Positions 34,090 to 46,121 of a stretch of DNA of 64,000 nucleotides are shown here, piece by piece. The stretch covers positions 1,116,001 through 1,180,000 of the forward strand of contig RSEE01000007.1 in assembly GCA_003971905.1 (NCBI GenBank). The letters are read 5' to 3'. Position 1 is the stretch's first letter, and the number at the start of each line of letters is the position of its first letter. This stretch comes from Moniliella sp. 'wahieum'. Lineage: Eukaryota > Basidiomycota > Moniliellomycetes > Moniliellales > Moniliellaceae. The translations under genes were made by a program, and so were the position numbers. The notes below the pieces were generated by a model. The model saw nothing but the letters and a program-made list of their open reading frames with translations, was not told the origin of the DNA and searched no databases.

Positions 34090-34938
34090 TTGGACTGCAT
34101 CATAACAGTCTGTCAGTATGGAACGTTCCCAGTTGCAGCATCAACGCGGCCACCACCCTTCCCAGCTCAGCCTTTACGCTTAGGTCCAGCACCCCGCATG
34201 CAACCCTCAACCACGTTCGGGTCCGGCTAGGGTGCCGTAGCCGCACCGAAAGCAGGACGAAGCCATTTCGTCGATTAATACGGCTGGGCCGGGGCTGGCG
34301 GGCAGGATGGGGGGCAGGACGGGAGGGCAGCAGGCCAGGAAAGAGCGTCGACGACAACAACCTCAGGGGGCGATACTTACGAGCTTGTCGGTCCGGTCGG
34401 GGGCGTTGAGGAGACACGAAGCAGAGGTTTGGACCGCCCCGCTCGATGGCAGCGCGCGAAGGTTAGGGTTCCCGCCCTGGCCCCCGGCCCCGCCGTCAAA
34501 GACTGGCGCCATGCCGAAATCAATCAGCGACCGCAGCAATCACATAAACACTGGTCTGATGCCGGAATTATAAAAATTGCGCCTCCGAGCCACACTGCTG
34601 GGGTGCCCGTGACCTGTGCGGGTTGGGGGGCGGGGCTGGGGCGGAACGGAGGGGGGGCAGTCAGCCAGCGGAGAGCAAAGAGAAGACACTGGCCGAAGTG
34701 GCTGCTGCTGCTACACCACCTCGCCTTCCCCCTTCCTCCGCTAGGCTCGTTTATCAAGTACGTTTGACCGATCCATGCTGTGGTCCTGCGCACGCTCCTG
34801 GGCATTGATTTCATCTGCCATGCCCATCTGGAACCGGGGGCGTGCGCTTGGTCCCGCGTGCGGGAGTAGCGATGCATCCTGAGTCTGAGCCACTGACTCA
34901 CTGTTCTTCTTTTTGGTCCTCCCCTTCCCCGTTCAGAC
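34090..34938. promoter_or_regulatory. Shared head-to-head promoter of eL30 and eL37 with 5'-UTR introns
   Basis: The two ribosomal protein genes diverge from this 849-bp gap. For eL30 a strong donor GTAAGTATCG sits at 34380 (minus strand), and an acceptor ATGCAG ends at 34095, just before the ATG, implying a 5'-UTR intron of about 286 nt. For eL37, GTACGTTTGACC at 34758 and CCCGTTCAG ending at 34936, two bases before the ATG, imply a 5'-UTR intron of about 179 nt. The shared core promoter would then lie at about 34440-34700. Transcription start sites are not known. Confidence 0.6.
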
Positions 34939-35205
34939 ATGACTCGCGGCACCACCTCGTTCGGTCTGCGCCACATCAAGGCGCACACGCTGTGCCGTCG
35001 TTGCGGTAAGCGCTCCTTCCACAAGCAGCACAAGGAGTGCGCCTCGTGCGGCTACCCTTCGGCCAAGACCCGTTCGTACCAGTGGGGCCAGAAGGCCATC
35101 CGTCGCCGCACCACCGGCACGGGCCGCATGCGCTACCTCAAGACGGTCCCGCGCAAGGCCAAGAACGGCTTCCGTACCGGCGCGCCCAAGGCGGCTTCGG
35201 CTTAA
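34939..35205 (+). CDS. RPL37: 60S ribosomal protein eL37, zinc-ribbon
   Basis: Large-subunit protein that binds 5.8S/25S rRNA. The 88-codon frame is intact, one of the few without an indel. It begins [19 protein letters not shown] and contains the zinc-ribbon cysteines CRRCGKRSF and [16 protein letters not shown] (CxxC-x14-CxxC). It then reads [17 protein letters not shown] and ends GAPKAASA. Length and every landmark match eL37. It starts two bases after an AG acceptor (34936), so the ATG is at the beginning of exon 2. Confidence 0.98.
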   Translation: MTRGTTSFGLRHIKAHTLCRRCGKRSFHKQHKECASCGYPSAKTRSYQWGQKAIRRRTTGTGRMRYLKTVPRKAKNGFRTGAPKAASA

Positions 35206-35826
35206 GCCGCTTTGCAGCCGAGTGCTCAGGAGGGAACCTGCGTTGCGTAGCACACATGTCTGCTGCTTTTCTCTTCCCCCCTATGCTTCGCCCCCCCACC
35301 AAAAAAGGCACAGCGGGAGATGCGCTGTGGACTGCATGCTTATGGTGTCTGCATGTGGGAACTGCTCGTGGGTTGGTGCAGTAGCTGTGTAGAGAGCGAG
35401 TTGCAGTGGAGGAGCGGGACAGAGACTGGGGATGCGTTGTTGCCGTCAGAATCTGATCTGGATGCGCTGCGCCAGGGGCAGAGGCTACAGAGGCTGCGGG
35501 TAGTGGAGCGATGGATTGAGCGCGGGATGGGAACCCAAAGGGCAGGCGCCCATTCAACTCTAGTAGTCCATAAATATTAAATTGATCTTCGACTAAGGGC
35601 TATGGAACAGAATCGAGTGGGCCTAGGCAGCTCGAATGGTTAACCGACGGCGGGCATGAGGCCAGCGCCGCAACTCGTCGAGGTGAACATTTCACAGGTG
35701 TTACATCAGCAGTGCGGATCCTTGCAATTTCAGATTGGGCTGCCACTTTTTTTTTGTTTTTTCTGTCGCTGCTCTTTGCCCTGGGCGAGAGACGCTGCTC
35801 CCCAACCGACCCGCCGCCGCCCCGCC
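35206..35826. other. Intergenic between eL37 and DBP10
   Basis: eL37 3' UTR and DBP10 promoter. An A/T-rich patch (AATATTAAATTGATC) lies at 35572-35588, and T-rich sequence (TTTTTTTTGTTTTTTC) at 35745-35763 ahead of the helicase start. No gene. Confidence 0.5.
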
Positions 35827-38800
35827 ATGTCCAAGGCGCTCGACTTCCTCGACGGCCTCGCCCCCCCCGCACCTCCGCACCCATCCTCGCCGACCCCGAC
35901 GACGATGCTGCTGCCGACATGACTGCCGCCCTCATGGGCAGCAGCAAGCCCACCCCCCCGCCGCCACGCCGACAACGACGACAACGACGACGACGATGCC
36001 CAGCAGATCGAGCGCGCCCAGGCCAAGGCCATCCGCGACTCTACCCGCCAGGTCAAGCGCAATGCCCCTGGCTCCGGCGGCCCTGCTTTCAAAAAGGGCG
36101 GTGGCTTCCAGAGCATGGGGCTTGCCCCCTGGCTCCTGCGCGCCATTCTTCTCCGCAACTTCCACCTCCCCACGCCCATCCAGCGCGCCGCCATCCCTTC
36201 CATCCTTGCCCAACCCGCACGCGACGTCGTGGCCATGGCCCGAACCGGATCCGGTAAAACCCTGGCGTATGTCATTCCCTTGCTCCAGCTCCTGGGTGGC
36301 CGGCACCGCTCCGCCTATGGCGCCCGTGCGTTGGTCATCGTGCCATCGCGTGAGTTGGCGATGCAGGTGCTGCGGGTGGCCAAGGACCTTGGCCGTGGTC
36401 GCAAGTCCGCCAGTGGAGAGGATGATGCGGCGGAGCAGCTCCGATTTGTCTGCTCACCGGTGGTGACTCGCTCGAAGATGACTTTGCCAAGCTGGCGGCA
36501 AACCCCGATGTGATTATTGCCACGCCGGGTCGTTTGCTTCACGTGGTCGTCGAGGCGGATGTGGCGTTGAGCTCGGTACAGTATGCCGTCTTTGACGAGG
36601 CCGACCGACTGTTCGAGTTGGGCTTGGCCGAACAACTGGACGAGATCATTGCCCGTCTTCCGCCCACACGTCAAACGGTACTCTGCTCCGCCACTCTGCC
36701 CCGCTCCCTCGTCCAGTTTGCCCGGGCGGGCCTGCAAAACAACCCGCGCCTGGTCCGTCTCGATGCGGAAGCACACATTTCGGATGCTCTGCAGATGGCT
36801 TTCTTTTCCTCCTCGCCCGACGCCAAGGAGGCGGTGCTGCTCTGCCTGTTGCGCTACGTGATTGGCGTTCCGCTCGGACGGCAGGACAAGAAAAGTACCC
36901 CGTTTGCCACCGGTGCCAACGCACCTGACAAAGGAGCCAAGAAGACTACTCGTACCTTGGAGCCGTACCAAACCGTCGTCTTTTGCGCTACCAAGCACCA
37001 TGTCGAGTACTACCACACCCTGCTCACGGCAGCCGGTTGGGCCACCGGCGCACTCTACTCAAGTCTGGACCAATCCGCTCGGTTGAACGAGATGGCCAAG
37101 TTCCAAGCGGGCAAGACGTCGATTCTTGTCGTGACCGATGTCGCCGCTCGCGGAATTGACTTGCCCCTCTTGGGCCATGTAGTCAACCTCGACATTCCAC
37201 CCCAAGCACGCACGTTTGTTCATCGCGTTGGCCGTACAGCTCGTGCTGGTGCACAAGGGTGGGCCTACACCATTGTCTCTACTGCCGAACTTGCTTACCT
37301 AGCCGACCTGTCCACCTTTTTGAGCCGCTCCGTCGTTCGTACCCCCTGGGCCCCACCGGCACCTGCCCCCCTGCCCGAGGGAAGCGAGGCCATGCTCCAG
37401 TCCAACCTCGTTCTCGGCGTTATGACCCCGGACGATGTAGAGAGCGAACAGGCATTCATCACATCCACCATCCCGCTCCGCTCGGGCGCAGCAGGTACCG
37501 ACCTCAGTGGCTTAAAGCGAACCGCGGCCAAGGCGCAAAAAGATGTACGAACGATCTCGTCCCCAACCCACGCCGGCCGGTTACAAGAAAGCCAAAGCCT
37601 GGTCCACCCACGCTCACGATCCCACCGCCTTGTCTCGCGTGGCCAAGGCGGCTGAAAAGCAAGCTCATTCCGAAGCGCTGGAAGAATTGAGTACGTTGCC
37701 TTTGCCGCTCGTCGGAGCGCCATCTGCCGAAACGGGAGTACACATGGTCTATGCTCGTCCGGAACTGTTCGGACTGGGTCAGACGGCCGAGTTGAAATCA
37801 TCCACGCGCGTCTGGGGCGCTCCCACTCGCCCGGTACCAACGTGCAGCCGTCCCAGGTAGTTGTGGAGGCAGAGGAGGCAGCCGCTCGCGCTTCCTTGCT
37901 GGCCAAGTTGTCTGCGTTTACCCCTTCGGAAACCGTGCTTGAGTCTACCCGCTCTATCGCCAAGGGCGGACCGGATGAGACGACGGTGGAGTTGATGCGC
38001 AAGCGCCGCTCGACCTTGGCCCAGTCCCGGTTGCGCAAGGCGGCCAACGATGCACAGGCTTCAGCCGAAGCAGATGCCGAGGCCGAGTTGCAGCCCTCTG
38101 AAGAAGAGCAAGAGGAAGGGAGAAGTATGTGTCGTCGGATCTTGGTCTTGGGACACAAAAGAAGGTACTTCAATGAGGCGGCACCCGAAGAGATTGAGGA
38201 GGTGTTTGGTGCGGCTCGACCGCACAAGAAGGCCAAGGTGTCCCGCATGGGCCAGCTGGCTCGTCCGCAGCAAGGTGCGTACAAGGACCGTTCAGCCTAC
38301 CTCACCTATACCCCGCGTGGGGACAAGACCGATTCGGCCGGCATGTTTGTCGCGGAAGCGAATGCGTTGGCAGAGGATGCAATGAACGATGAGGGTGGAC
38401 GTGCGAAGGGACAACGTGCTGGCGACAGCAACCAGCGTCCCAATGCTCGACGGTGGGATACTACCAGCAAAAAGTTTGTCCGTACCGACCAGCGCGGACA
38501 GGACAATGCTAAGTTGATCAAGACTGAATCGGGAACCCGGTTGCCGGCCAGTTACCGCTCCGGACGGTACGATGCTTGGGCCAAGCACAACCGTATGAAC
38601 ATTCCCCGTGTGGGCCAGGACGAGCTGGATCTCAACTCGGTCGGTGCGCCGGACCTACGCTCTTCGCTGGACAAGGCGGCCAACATGAAGGGCGCTCCGG
38701 GTGGCAAGGGCATGAAGCACACCAAGCTCACCCCGCCCCAAAACCCGTTCAAGCGACAACACTGGAACCCGGCTGCACGGCAGGACCAACCGTCCGACCG

Positions 38801-38996
38801 TAAGAGCGGACCAACCAAGGCGTTTGCCAAGGGCAAAAAGAAGGTCGTGCCCAACTCGGGCACTCGTACCGCCAGCGGAGGCCGGAACGAGATCAAGTCC
38901 GCCCAGGACATTTACAAGCAGCGCACCATCATGGCTCAGCGCAAGGCCAAGAATGCGCGCAAGCCGGCCGGCGGCAAGGGCAAAGGTCGGCGTTAG
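35827..38996 (+). CDS. DBP10: DEAD-box RNA helicase DBP10 (DDX54 orthologue)
   Basis: Nucleolar ATP-dependent RNA helicase needed for 60S subunit assembly. The ATG at 35827 starts MSKALDFLDGLAPP. An acidic stretch and AQQIERAQAKAIRDSTRQVK follow in the next frames. Helicase motifs in order: GGGFQSMGLAPWLLRAI; Q motif PTPIQRAAIPSIL; I ARTGSGKT (about 36239); Ia PSRELAMQ; GGDSLEDDFAKL (one base missing just before); Ib TPGRLLHV; II VFDEADRLFELG; III SATLPRS; IV VVFCATKHHVEYY; V VVTDVAARGIDLP; VI HRVGRTARAG. The C-terminus has the DBP10CT segment YRSGRYDAWAKHNRMNIPRV and a Lys/Gly-rich basic tail ending GGKGKGRR. There are at least five indels (near 35890, 35950, 36455, 37545, 37850). No intron is evident. 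Confidence 0.95.
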
Positions 38997-39291
38997 CATG
39001 GGGTGCGGATGAGGGTGTGAGTGGTACTGCTATATGGTTCGGTTGCCCTATATCTCCTTTGCTTGTTTGTATAGTCGGCGCACCGTATGCAACTAGTACG
39101 TAGCCATGCGAGACTGCGCGTTCACAAACCCGAAGGCCACATCGATTGGTTCTGTAGTCCCTCCCACCACCGGTTTGCATGAGTGCATGAGATCGGACCG
39201 TCCAACATGATGAATGAGTCAGGTTTCTGTAAGCACGCACTGCCTCGCTATCATTCGGCCTCGTACACCGGTCATGGCGGGGGAGCGGTGG

Positions 39292-39630
39292 TCAATCGGA
39301 GATGTCAAACACGGCGATGTTGCGCAGGCTAGTGCGCTCAGTCGGCCAAGTCCAGCCTGCCCACAGCAACTCAAGAACGACGCGGAACGTCTCCCACATC
39401 AGAGAGTAGGTTTTACGGGGGCTGTGTCCCGCTGCCTGAGTTAGTAGGGTCTTACATGGGATTCGTGCCCGGACGTCTATAGTGGAATGTATCCCTCCCA
39501 TCTCCAGTCACTTGCTCAAAAAGGCACTCCTTCCCGTCAGTGTCGGTGGCTCGAACCATGTAGTACATGCGCAGCGTTCCTCGCCTCCAGCGAGATACTT
39601 TTTTGCGGTGCATACTACAATCTCTCCAGC
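39292..39630 (-). CDS. Small unknown protein, with possible ultrashort intron
   Basis: Not recognised. On the minus strand PAGEIVVCTAKKYLAGGEE (about 39630-39575) is followed, after a frame change, by MYYMVRATDTDGKECLFEQ and VTGDGRDTFHYRRPGTNP (to 39456). A GTAAGA donor at 39455, a perfect TACTAAC branch-like word and an ACAG acceptor at 39422 would define a 34-nt intron. Joining there keeps phase into RKTYSLMWETFRVVLELLWA and GWTWPTERTSLRNIAVFDIS, stop at 39292. The 5' part, upstream of 39630, was not found. It lies between DBP10 and the dioxygenase-like gene and could be a fragment of a larger gene. Confidence 0.45.
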
Positions 39631-39862
39631 GGGGTCGCGACAGTGCTACGGGATGCATCCCTCAGTCCTAGGGCATCTCATCAATCAAGTAGCCCACACC
39701 ACATGCTATTACCTGTGCACCGACACTCTCCTTTTCCGTTCACTAATTCATTTGGCACCCATTGCATGCCAATTCACAAGAATGGCGAAAAGAGGTGAGG
39801 AGAGCCCGTTGGACGCGCAGTGACTACTGCACCACACTGCACCTCTTACATGTCACGAGCAA

Positions 39863-41312
39863 CTAGACCGTCAAAGATGTACGTAGTTTGAGGCGAGCAC
39901 TCATACGGGCTAGCATGCCCTCGAGCCCAACGTTGGCGTCCGTGCCGTACCCGCCCGTCATGGGCTTGCGTTCGGGCAAGTCGACTCTTTCGTAGTAGTA
40001 GGCCTTCTTGGAGTGACCCATGCGCCACATCTTGAGCATCCGAACCAACTCATTCAAACTCTTGCTGGCTGGGGAAAGGGGCGGCGAGCGCACGCAAGTT
40101 GGCATCGTATCCAGCCCAGACAAACGCTCGTTGGGCACCAGACAGGTGGGTGGGACGAACAGGATTGGGAATACCCAAGATGGAATCCAACGCTCGTACC
40201 ATAAACGCTTGGTTGCCCGATACACCTTCGCACCCGTCCCACCCCCACCCGTAAAACCCTTGCACGTACCGCGCCCACACATCCCTCTTGACCACATCGG
40301 GCTTGAGGTTCTTGTAAAAGTAGCCAAACGCAGCCTTGACCGCTGCCACCCCTTCTTCCAACGCAACACTGTCTTGCCCCGCTTCCAACTCGGCTGCAAA
40401 GCGGGCAAGACATGCGTACAACGGATGGGCAATACCTTCCATGATAACAAACAGCTTGGCCGTCCAGTGCTCGGCATCTTGCGAAGCTTGGTCAAACTGA
40501 TAAGGCAAAGCGTATATACTTGGTAAGTATACCAACCCATCCACTTCCTTTTCTATTCAGGGTGCGTCACGACCCTGAAGAGATCATCACCATATACGTA
40601 CGTTCTTGGTCACCAGATACTCCAGTCGGTCCTCAGCATGATTCCAGTTGTTGTAATACGTTGTGGTCACCGTCCCCCCCGTCGTGTGGAGTCCCAGACG
40701 GGAGTTGAGGTACAACATTGAGACCAACAGGGTATCGGGCAAAGAAGAGTGTGTATCATCTTGCGCAGCTGTAAGAGTTGGGATGGTGCCCCATCTGCTC
40801 ATGAGACATGCCCGGGTTTCAGTTAGCATTGCACTGCTTTCTCCTCACGCTCCTTCTCTCCTCTTCCCCTCTTGCGTCGCACCTGTCACCCCGGCGGGGC
40901 GACACGAGTGAGGCAGAAGAGTGCCCCAACGGATAAACGGATCAAGAGATCAAGGGATCATCGATCATCGCATCTTCAACGTACCGATAAAGATGAGCTA
41001 GGACAGTCACTGTAGCGGAGATACCGAGGAGCTGGTTTGGTCGAGCGTCTTGAGTGCGTTCATGGTTGCCTGGGCGGGGGGAAGCCGTTCTTCCACCCAC
41101 TTCCGATTCGGGGCATAGTCTTCGGCACTCAGCTGCGTCACATCCATCGTCTTGCACAGCACGTTGGGCGCTTCGAGACAGAGCTGGTGTAGGGTGCTAA
41201 GTGGCCCGGGGGGGAATTCATACGACGGCTGCGGCGGCCAGCTGCCACCACCTTCAAGGCAGAGTCGCTCGTACGCAGTGGCAAACGCGGCGGAAGCAGG
41301 GGGAGCAGTCAT
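39863..41312 (-). CDS. Divergent indoleamine 2,3-dioxygenase-like haem protein
   Basis: IDO family enzymes open the indole ring of tryptophan on the way to kynurenine and NAD. The ATG at 41312 begins MTAPPASAAFATAYERLCLE. Exon 1 ends ISATVTVLAHLYR at a GTACGT donor (about 40983). Exon 2 contains SLPDTLLVSMLYLNSRLGLH and TTYYNNWNHAEDRLEYL, resembling LPxxxxxPLxxxSxxLGLPP...NW of IDO, and ends at another GTACGT (about 40602). Exon 3 reads EHWTAKLFVIMEGIAHPLYA, WARYVQGFYGWGWDGCEGVS, GNQAFMVRALDSILGIP and QRAFVWAGYDANLRAL. After a shift near 40065, MLKMWRMGHSKKAYY keeps the WRxxH position of the proximal haem His, and GGYGTDANVGLEGMLARM resembles the GTGGTDxxxFL end. The overall match is weak; substrate is open. 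Confidence 0.6.
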
Positions 41313-43787
41313 GATCCTGGCAGACAGGCGAGAGCAGTAGAGAGGAGGAGGAGAAAGTTGAAGAACGGGGAGGGGGGGAAGGCCTTGGTTTCGGTCGAGG
41401 GAGGTGGAAGGGGTTGAGGCAGATGAGAAGAGTCGTATGCAAATGAGTAACCCTCGTCCGTATTTATCTGGTTCGGACCGAGCACATGCGGCGCTCCACA
41501 ACTATAATGCTCGTACTATGCCTGTGCACCGTGTAGTACCAAGGGGTGCTGAGGCCGACCGGGTCACGCAGCTATCACCATCAAGCTTGAGACTTAGAGG
41601 CCTCACCTCCCTCAGCTCTCAAGCTAGGCCTTGGGGGAGACAGGGTGGCAGAGGATCGATGGTGGCCCGAGCGACGGTGGATGTGCGGGTAATTTTGGGC
41701 GGTTACGATAATTCGATAACCGGTTTTATTTCTGTTCGCCCTTCAAAGTTCAAATTTCACCGGGACGCCCTGGTCTGGGACCCTGGGACCCCATGAGGCC
41801 GTGTAGACTGTGCAGATCGTGCTCAAAAGTCTTCCGTCCTGGTCCTTTTCGAATCCACCCCAAGAAGACGTTTGAAATGGGACCTTAGAGCTTAACCACG
41901 GTTGGAAAGTGTTCATATAGCCGAAGAGTCTCCTTGTAGAGAGGTTCCTTTCCGTCTCATTTCCCTGTCTACCACACATGGCTACATTGCGCACAATATC
42001 ATCCGTCGGCCGGACACACGACTCTGACAGTATTGTAGTACGGGAGCGAACGAGCTCCTGGTTCTTTTTTCCCCATCGACGTTCTAAGTGTCATTACGCA
42101 GAGATAGGAGCTGCGTCGGACTCATGTTGCGGGAAAGTGAAGAGAAATAAGAAGAGGAACCATCAGCTAATGGATGTGGGGATACTTTGTGATATGGCAT
42201 GGTGCCTGTGTGCCTGTACCTGTGTACTAGGAAGATCAGTGTGTGCCCTCTTTGCTTGGAGATGAGCACTGATGCACTGAACGCTCTCTGACCCTTCGTC
42301 AACAAAAGTAGCGAAAGAGTCATGAGGCCTGACCTGTTATTCTGCTGGAGACACACCATTATCTTTTGGCTTTCTATAAGTGGGGGGCGTGAGCCATGGT
42401 TAGTAAACGCAGTATGTGTGCGAAGTTTTGAGGACTGGGGTGTTGTGGGTGTGAAGCTGGTATAGCATCCATTCCCTCTTAGCTTAATTGAGCTCAAGGT
42501 GGTTGACACGTTGACTCCCCCCTCATGGCTAATCGAAATTTCTGGTGCACAATCTTGTGGGCCTTGCCCACCTTGAATTTCGTACGTAGTCCCACATATC
42601 TATCCGGAACCTTGTTACCGGCATTTCGATTAGCTATGCTGCTACTCTTTTGTACGAGTTCAAATCCATCTGCACACGAAGACTCAGGTACTCAGGTGTG
42701 TTCGGTGGTGTTGGATCACCCCCACCACACCTGCCGAGCGCGGCTGCATGACCTGCATGACCGGGCATAACCAGGATCTGGGGTGATCACCTCTTATCGA
42801 AAACCGGATTATACCCCCCCGCGTTATCGATATCTCGACGGGGGCGGCACTTTATCAACTGTGGGGTAAATTCAGACATTTCGTACAACAAGCACTATCT
42901 CAGATCTCAATGCCAACAGGGCCCCAAGTCAATCTATCGACTACCCCCTGCCCTCCCGTGTGGTGTCCTGCGACATTGTGACAACGGGGAATATCACATC
43001 TGACCGATACCCACTCACACATGGAGCCGCGTATGGCGGTTCAGACGTTGCCGTACCAGCCACTTAATTGGACGTTCCAATATATCGAAGAAGAGAGCGC
43101 CAAAAAGCGTCTATCTGGGTCGGGGTCTGTGGGGAGGGGATGCCGAATGCCCCATCTCGTAGCTTGCAGATACGAGTGTGGATGTGGGGGTAGGAGCAGG
43201 CGCAGTTCGCCGCCTCTGTTCGGGAGGCGAATGTATGTCCACTCTTTCTGGGGAGCGTGCTGAACGCTGGTGGAGAGAAGAGCGTGGGTCGTTTTGGGGT
43301 CCCTGCTGCCGCGTGCCATCCACAGACAACTCCCTGCGATTACGTCATCAGTTGTCACGCATCACACCTCTGTCACCCATCACATATCACATGCGGTGCC
43401 ACTTGTTCGCTCGCGGGGGGGGGGGGGTGGCTGTAGCGCCTGGGGCCACGCGGGCGCTGCAGAGCACGCATCATCCATCCTGCCCCATCATTTGCGAGCG
43501 AGAGCAGGAGCGAGACGAGGGCGGGGCGTATATACTGGTCGTTCCCCCAGTGCCCAACGAGCGACCGAGGAAGCGACCCGTCCCCTCCACCGGGGAGCAT
43601 CGCGCGAGCAAGCGGCAGCCACCGCCACCGCCTTGCCCCCATGCTGGACCAGTCCAGCAGGCACACTACAGCTATATAATAGCTCGGTCCGGTTGTTCTT
43701 GGTATCCCTCGCTGCGATCCGTCTCGTTTTGTTCTTCTCGCACCCTCACCATTCTCCCCCCACTTCTTGCCCATCCACATCCGCACT
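41313..43787. other. Intergenic between the IDO-like gene and KRE6
   Basis: No gene is supported. TTCAAAGTTCAAATTTCACC lies at 41745-41760, CCTGGTCTGGGACCCTGGGA at 41769-41790, AGATCTC words at 42895-42910, TCGATATCTCGA at 42827-42838, CATCACACC/CATCACATATCAC words at 43360-43390 and a 13-nt G run at 43415-43427. A short plus frame at 42525-42770 has no motif. The last 120 bases form a pyrimidine leader with TATATAATAG at 43674. Confidence 0.5.
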
Positions 43788-46121
43788 ATGACCGGTGCTG
43801 AACTCGGACGACGAAGGGTCCTACGACGCCTACACCGCCCAAGCCCAGCACCTTCCCTACCGCGACAGTCAGCAGCTCCACGAGTTTGGCAGCCATGCTG
43901 CCTCCTCATTCTACTCGAGCTCCACCGCTGGCCCTGATGACGCTACTCAGGCTACCCACAAACGCAGCTTGGGGCAGCACCGATGCCCATGACCAGGATT
44001 TTGGTCCGTCACCATTTACCCGCGCGGGGTCGGGCAGCTACCGTTCGGCAGCTGCTCTTGGCTCGGCTCCCTGGGTCGGAGGACCCGCTGGCGGCATCAC
44101 CAGGCGTAGGTGTGCCTGCCAACAGCCACGCTGCGCTGGCCTCTGCTTCAGCACAAGGTGCGAGGACACCGGTAGGAGTCAAGTCGTCGCCAAGTGCAAC
44201 TACGACCGCAGTGGGAGCCTCGTCGTCCTCTTCGCCCGATGTGGCCTCGCGGTTCGGCCTGTTGGATCCCAATGCGCATCAACTTTCAGGATTGTATACA
44301 GCGAGATGGATGATTTGGACGACGACCTGCACGCATTGGCCCCGACGACATTGCCCACCGCAACAAGAATTCCGGTGGGATCAGCAAACGGGGGCTGTTG
44401 AACTTGAGTACCTTGGCCATCCTCATTCTTGCGTTGCTCATGTTATTTGCCGGGTACCCCATCTTGACCGCCATGCGCGACAAGCACGATCAACTGGGTG
44501 GGTATGGACCAGGAGGAACTAATGGTTCTGGCCAAGTCTCAGTATTCCAGGCGTTCGCACCACCTCATCGACCCGGATACGCCACAGGATGCCTACACGC
44601 GCAAATCGGGCGTCGACCAAAGTACCATGAACCTAGTCTTTTCCGACGAATTTGAAAAGCCCGGTCGGAGCTTTTATCCCGGTGATGAGTATGTCCATGT
44701 CCTTTTCCTCCCATTTTTTTTCCCTGTATACCTGTGGACCGATATTCTCGTCAATGTAGTGATGTTATATGAAGATACTGACCCCCCCCCCCCTCCCCCT
44801 GCTGCTATGTGTCCCCTCAGCCCCTTTTGGGAAGCTGTCGATCTACACTACTGGGCCACCAACAATTACGAATGGTACGACCCTGCGGCAGTCACGACCG
44901 CCAATGGTGCGTTGCGACTTACCATCAGCCAACACCCCGAGCACAACCTCAACTTTCGTGGGGCATGGTCCAGTCCTGGAATAAGTTTTGCTTTACGGGC
45001 GGTTGTACTGGTAGCCAGTGTACGGTTGCCAGGGAAAGCCAAAGCTTCAGGCTTGTGGCCGGCCATCTGGTTGATGGGCAACTTGGGCGGGCAGGGTACG
45101 GTGCTACCCTAGAAGGAACCTGGCCTTATAGTTACGATGCGTGCGATGTGGGCACCTTGGCCAACCAAACTGACCCAGCCACCAACTTGCCTGATTCTTC
45201 AACCTTGGGCAACTGCCCCTTTAACCAAAAACACAGTAGCAAGTCCCTTTCTTTCCTCCCGGGACAACGCTTGTCGGCGTGCACATGCCCAGGCGACGAT
45301 CATCCCGGCCCACAGTTCCCCAATGGCTCTTACCCGGGACGCATGGCCCCAGAAATCGATCTGTTTGAGGCCCAGGTCAACCAACAGGAAGGTATGACGG
45401 TCAGTCAAAGTTGCCAATTTGCCCCGTACAAGTATGTATTCCCCCCCTCCCCCCTCCCCCCTTTCACCCATGTTGGGTAGTTTCCAAATGACCCACTATT
45501 AGGAGAAGAGAGCTGACCGATCGGGGGCTATGCTCTTCCATCATTACTCATTCCGCAGCGCATACTATCGTCCCACTGCCAAACCCATGTTGCTCGACAA
45601 ACGTACCATTGTCAATAGCTACACGGGCGAGCTTACGCAACAAAGCATGTCGGGCGTCACCCCACCAACCAACAGGGCATGCAGTACCTCCAGGACAACT
45701 CGACGGGAATCTTTACCGAATACGCCGTCGAGTACCAACCGGGCCAGGGGGGGTACGTACAATGTGGGCGAGCGGTACGCCTGCCTGGCGGTTAAGGGAC
45801 GAGTAGCGGCCGATCCAGTGTCGAAAATTTCTTCCCGCCCGTACCGCCCGAACCACTATACATTCTCGCCACGTGGGCATCGCAAAACTTTGGCATCCGG
45901 CTTGGAAGCAACTCATTTGGCCTTCGGCCATGGAGCTGGATTGGATTCGTGTCTACCAGCCACAAGGTAAGTCCAACGTCGGTTGCGACCCTCCGGATTA
46001 CCTACCGCAGCCTACATTGCTCGCCATCAAGAAGCCTACACCAATCCCAATTATATCTCTGGGGCGAGGGGGGCTACGGCGGCGTCTGGCCCCGCAACCG
46101 CTTGAACCCAGATGGTTGTAA
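43788..46121 (+). CDS. KRE6/SKN1-type beta-glucan synthesis protein (GH16-like, type II membrane)
   Basis: Golgi/ER type II membrane protein needed for cell-wall beta-1,6-glucan. The ATG at 43788 is followed after one indel by LNSDDEGSYDAYTAQAQ. A Ser/Ala-rich cytosolic region leads to the anchor RGLLNLSTLAILILALLMLF (44392). Then come GGYGPGGTNGSGQV, LIDPDTPQDAYTRKSGVDQS and LVFSDEFEKPGRSFYPGD. An intron at 44689-44820 (GTATGT...CAG) restores GDDPFWEAVDLHYWATNNYE. Next are WNKFCFTGG, GLWPAIWLMGNLG, RAGYGATLEGTWPYSYDACD, LSFLPGQRLSACTCPGDDHP and the GH16 motif APEIDLFEAQV (ExDxxE). A second intron lies at 45432-45558. The end reads LDWIRVYQPQGKSNVGCDP and GGVWPRNRLNPDGC. Many indels are present and the exact 3' end is uncertain. 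Confidence 0.9.
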
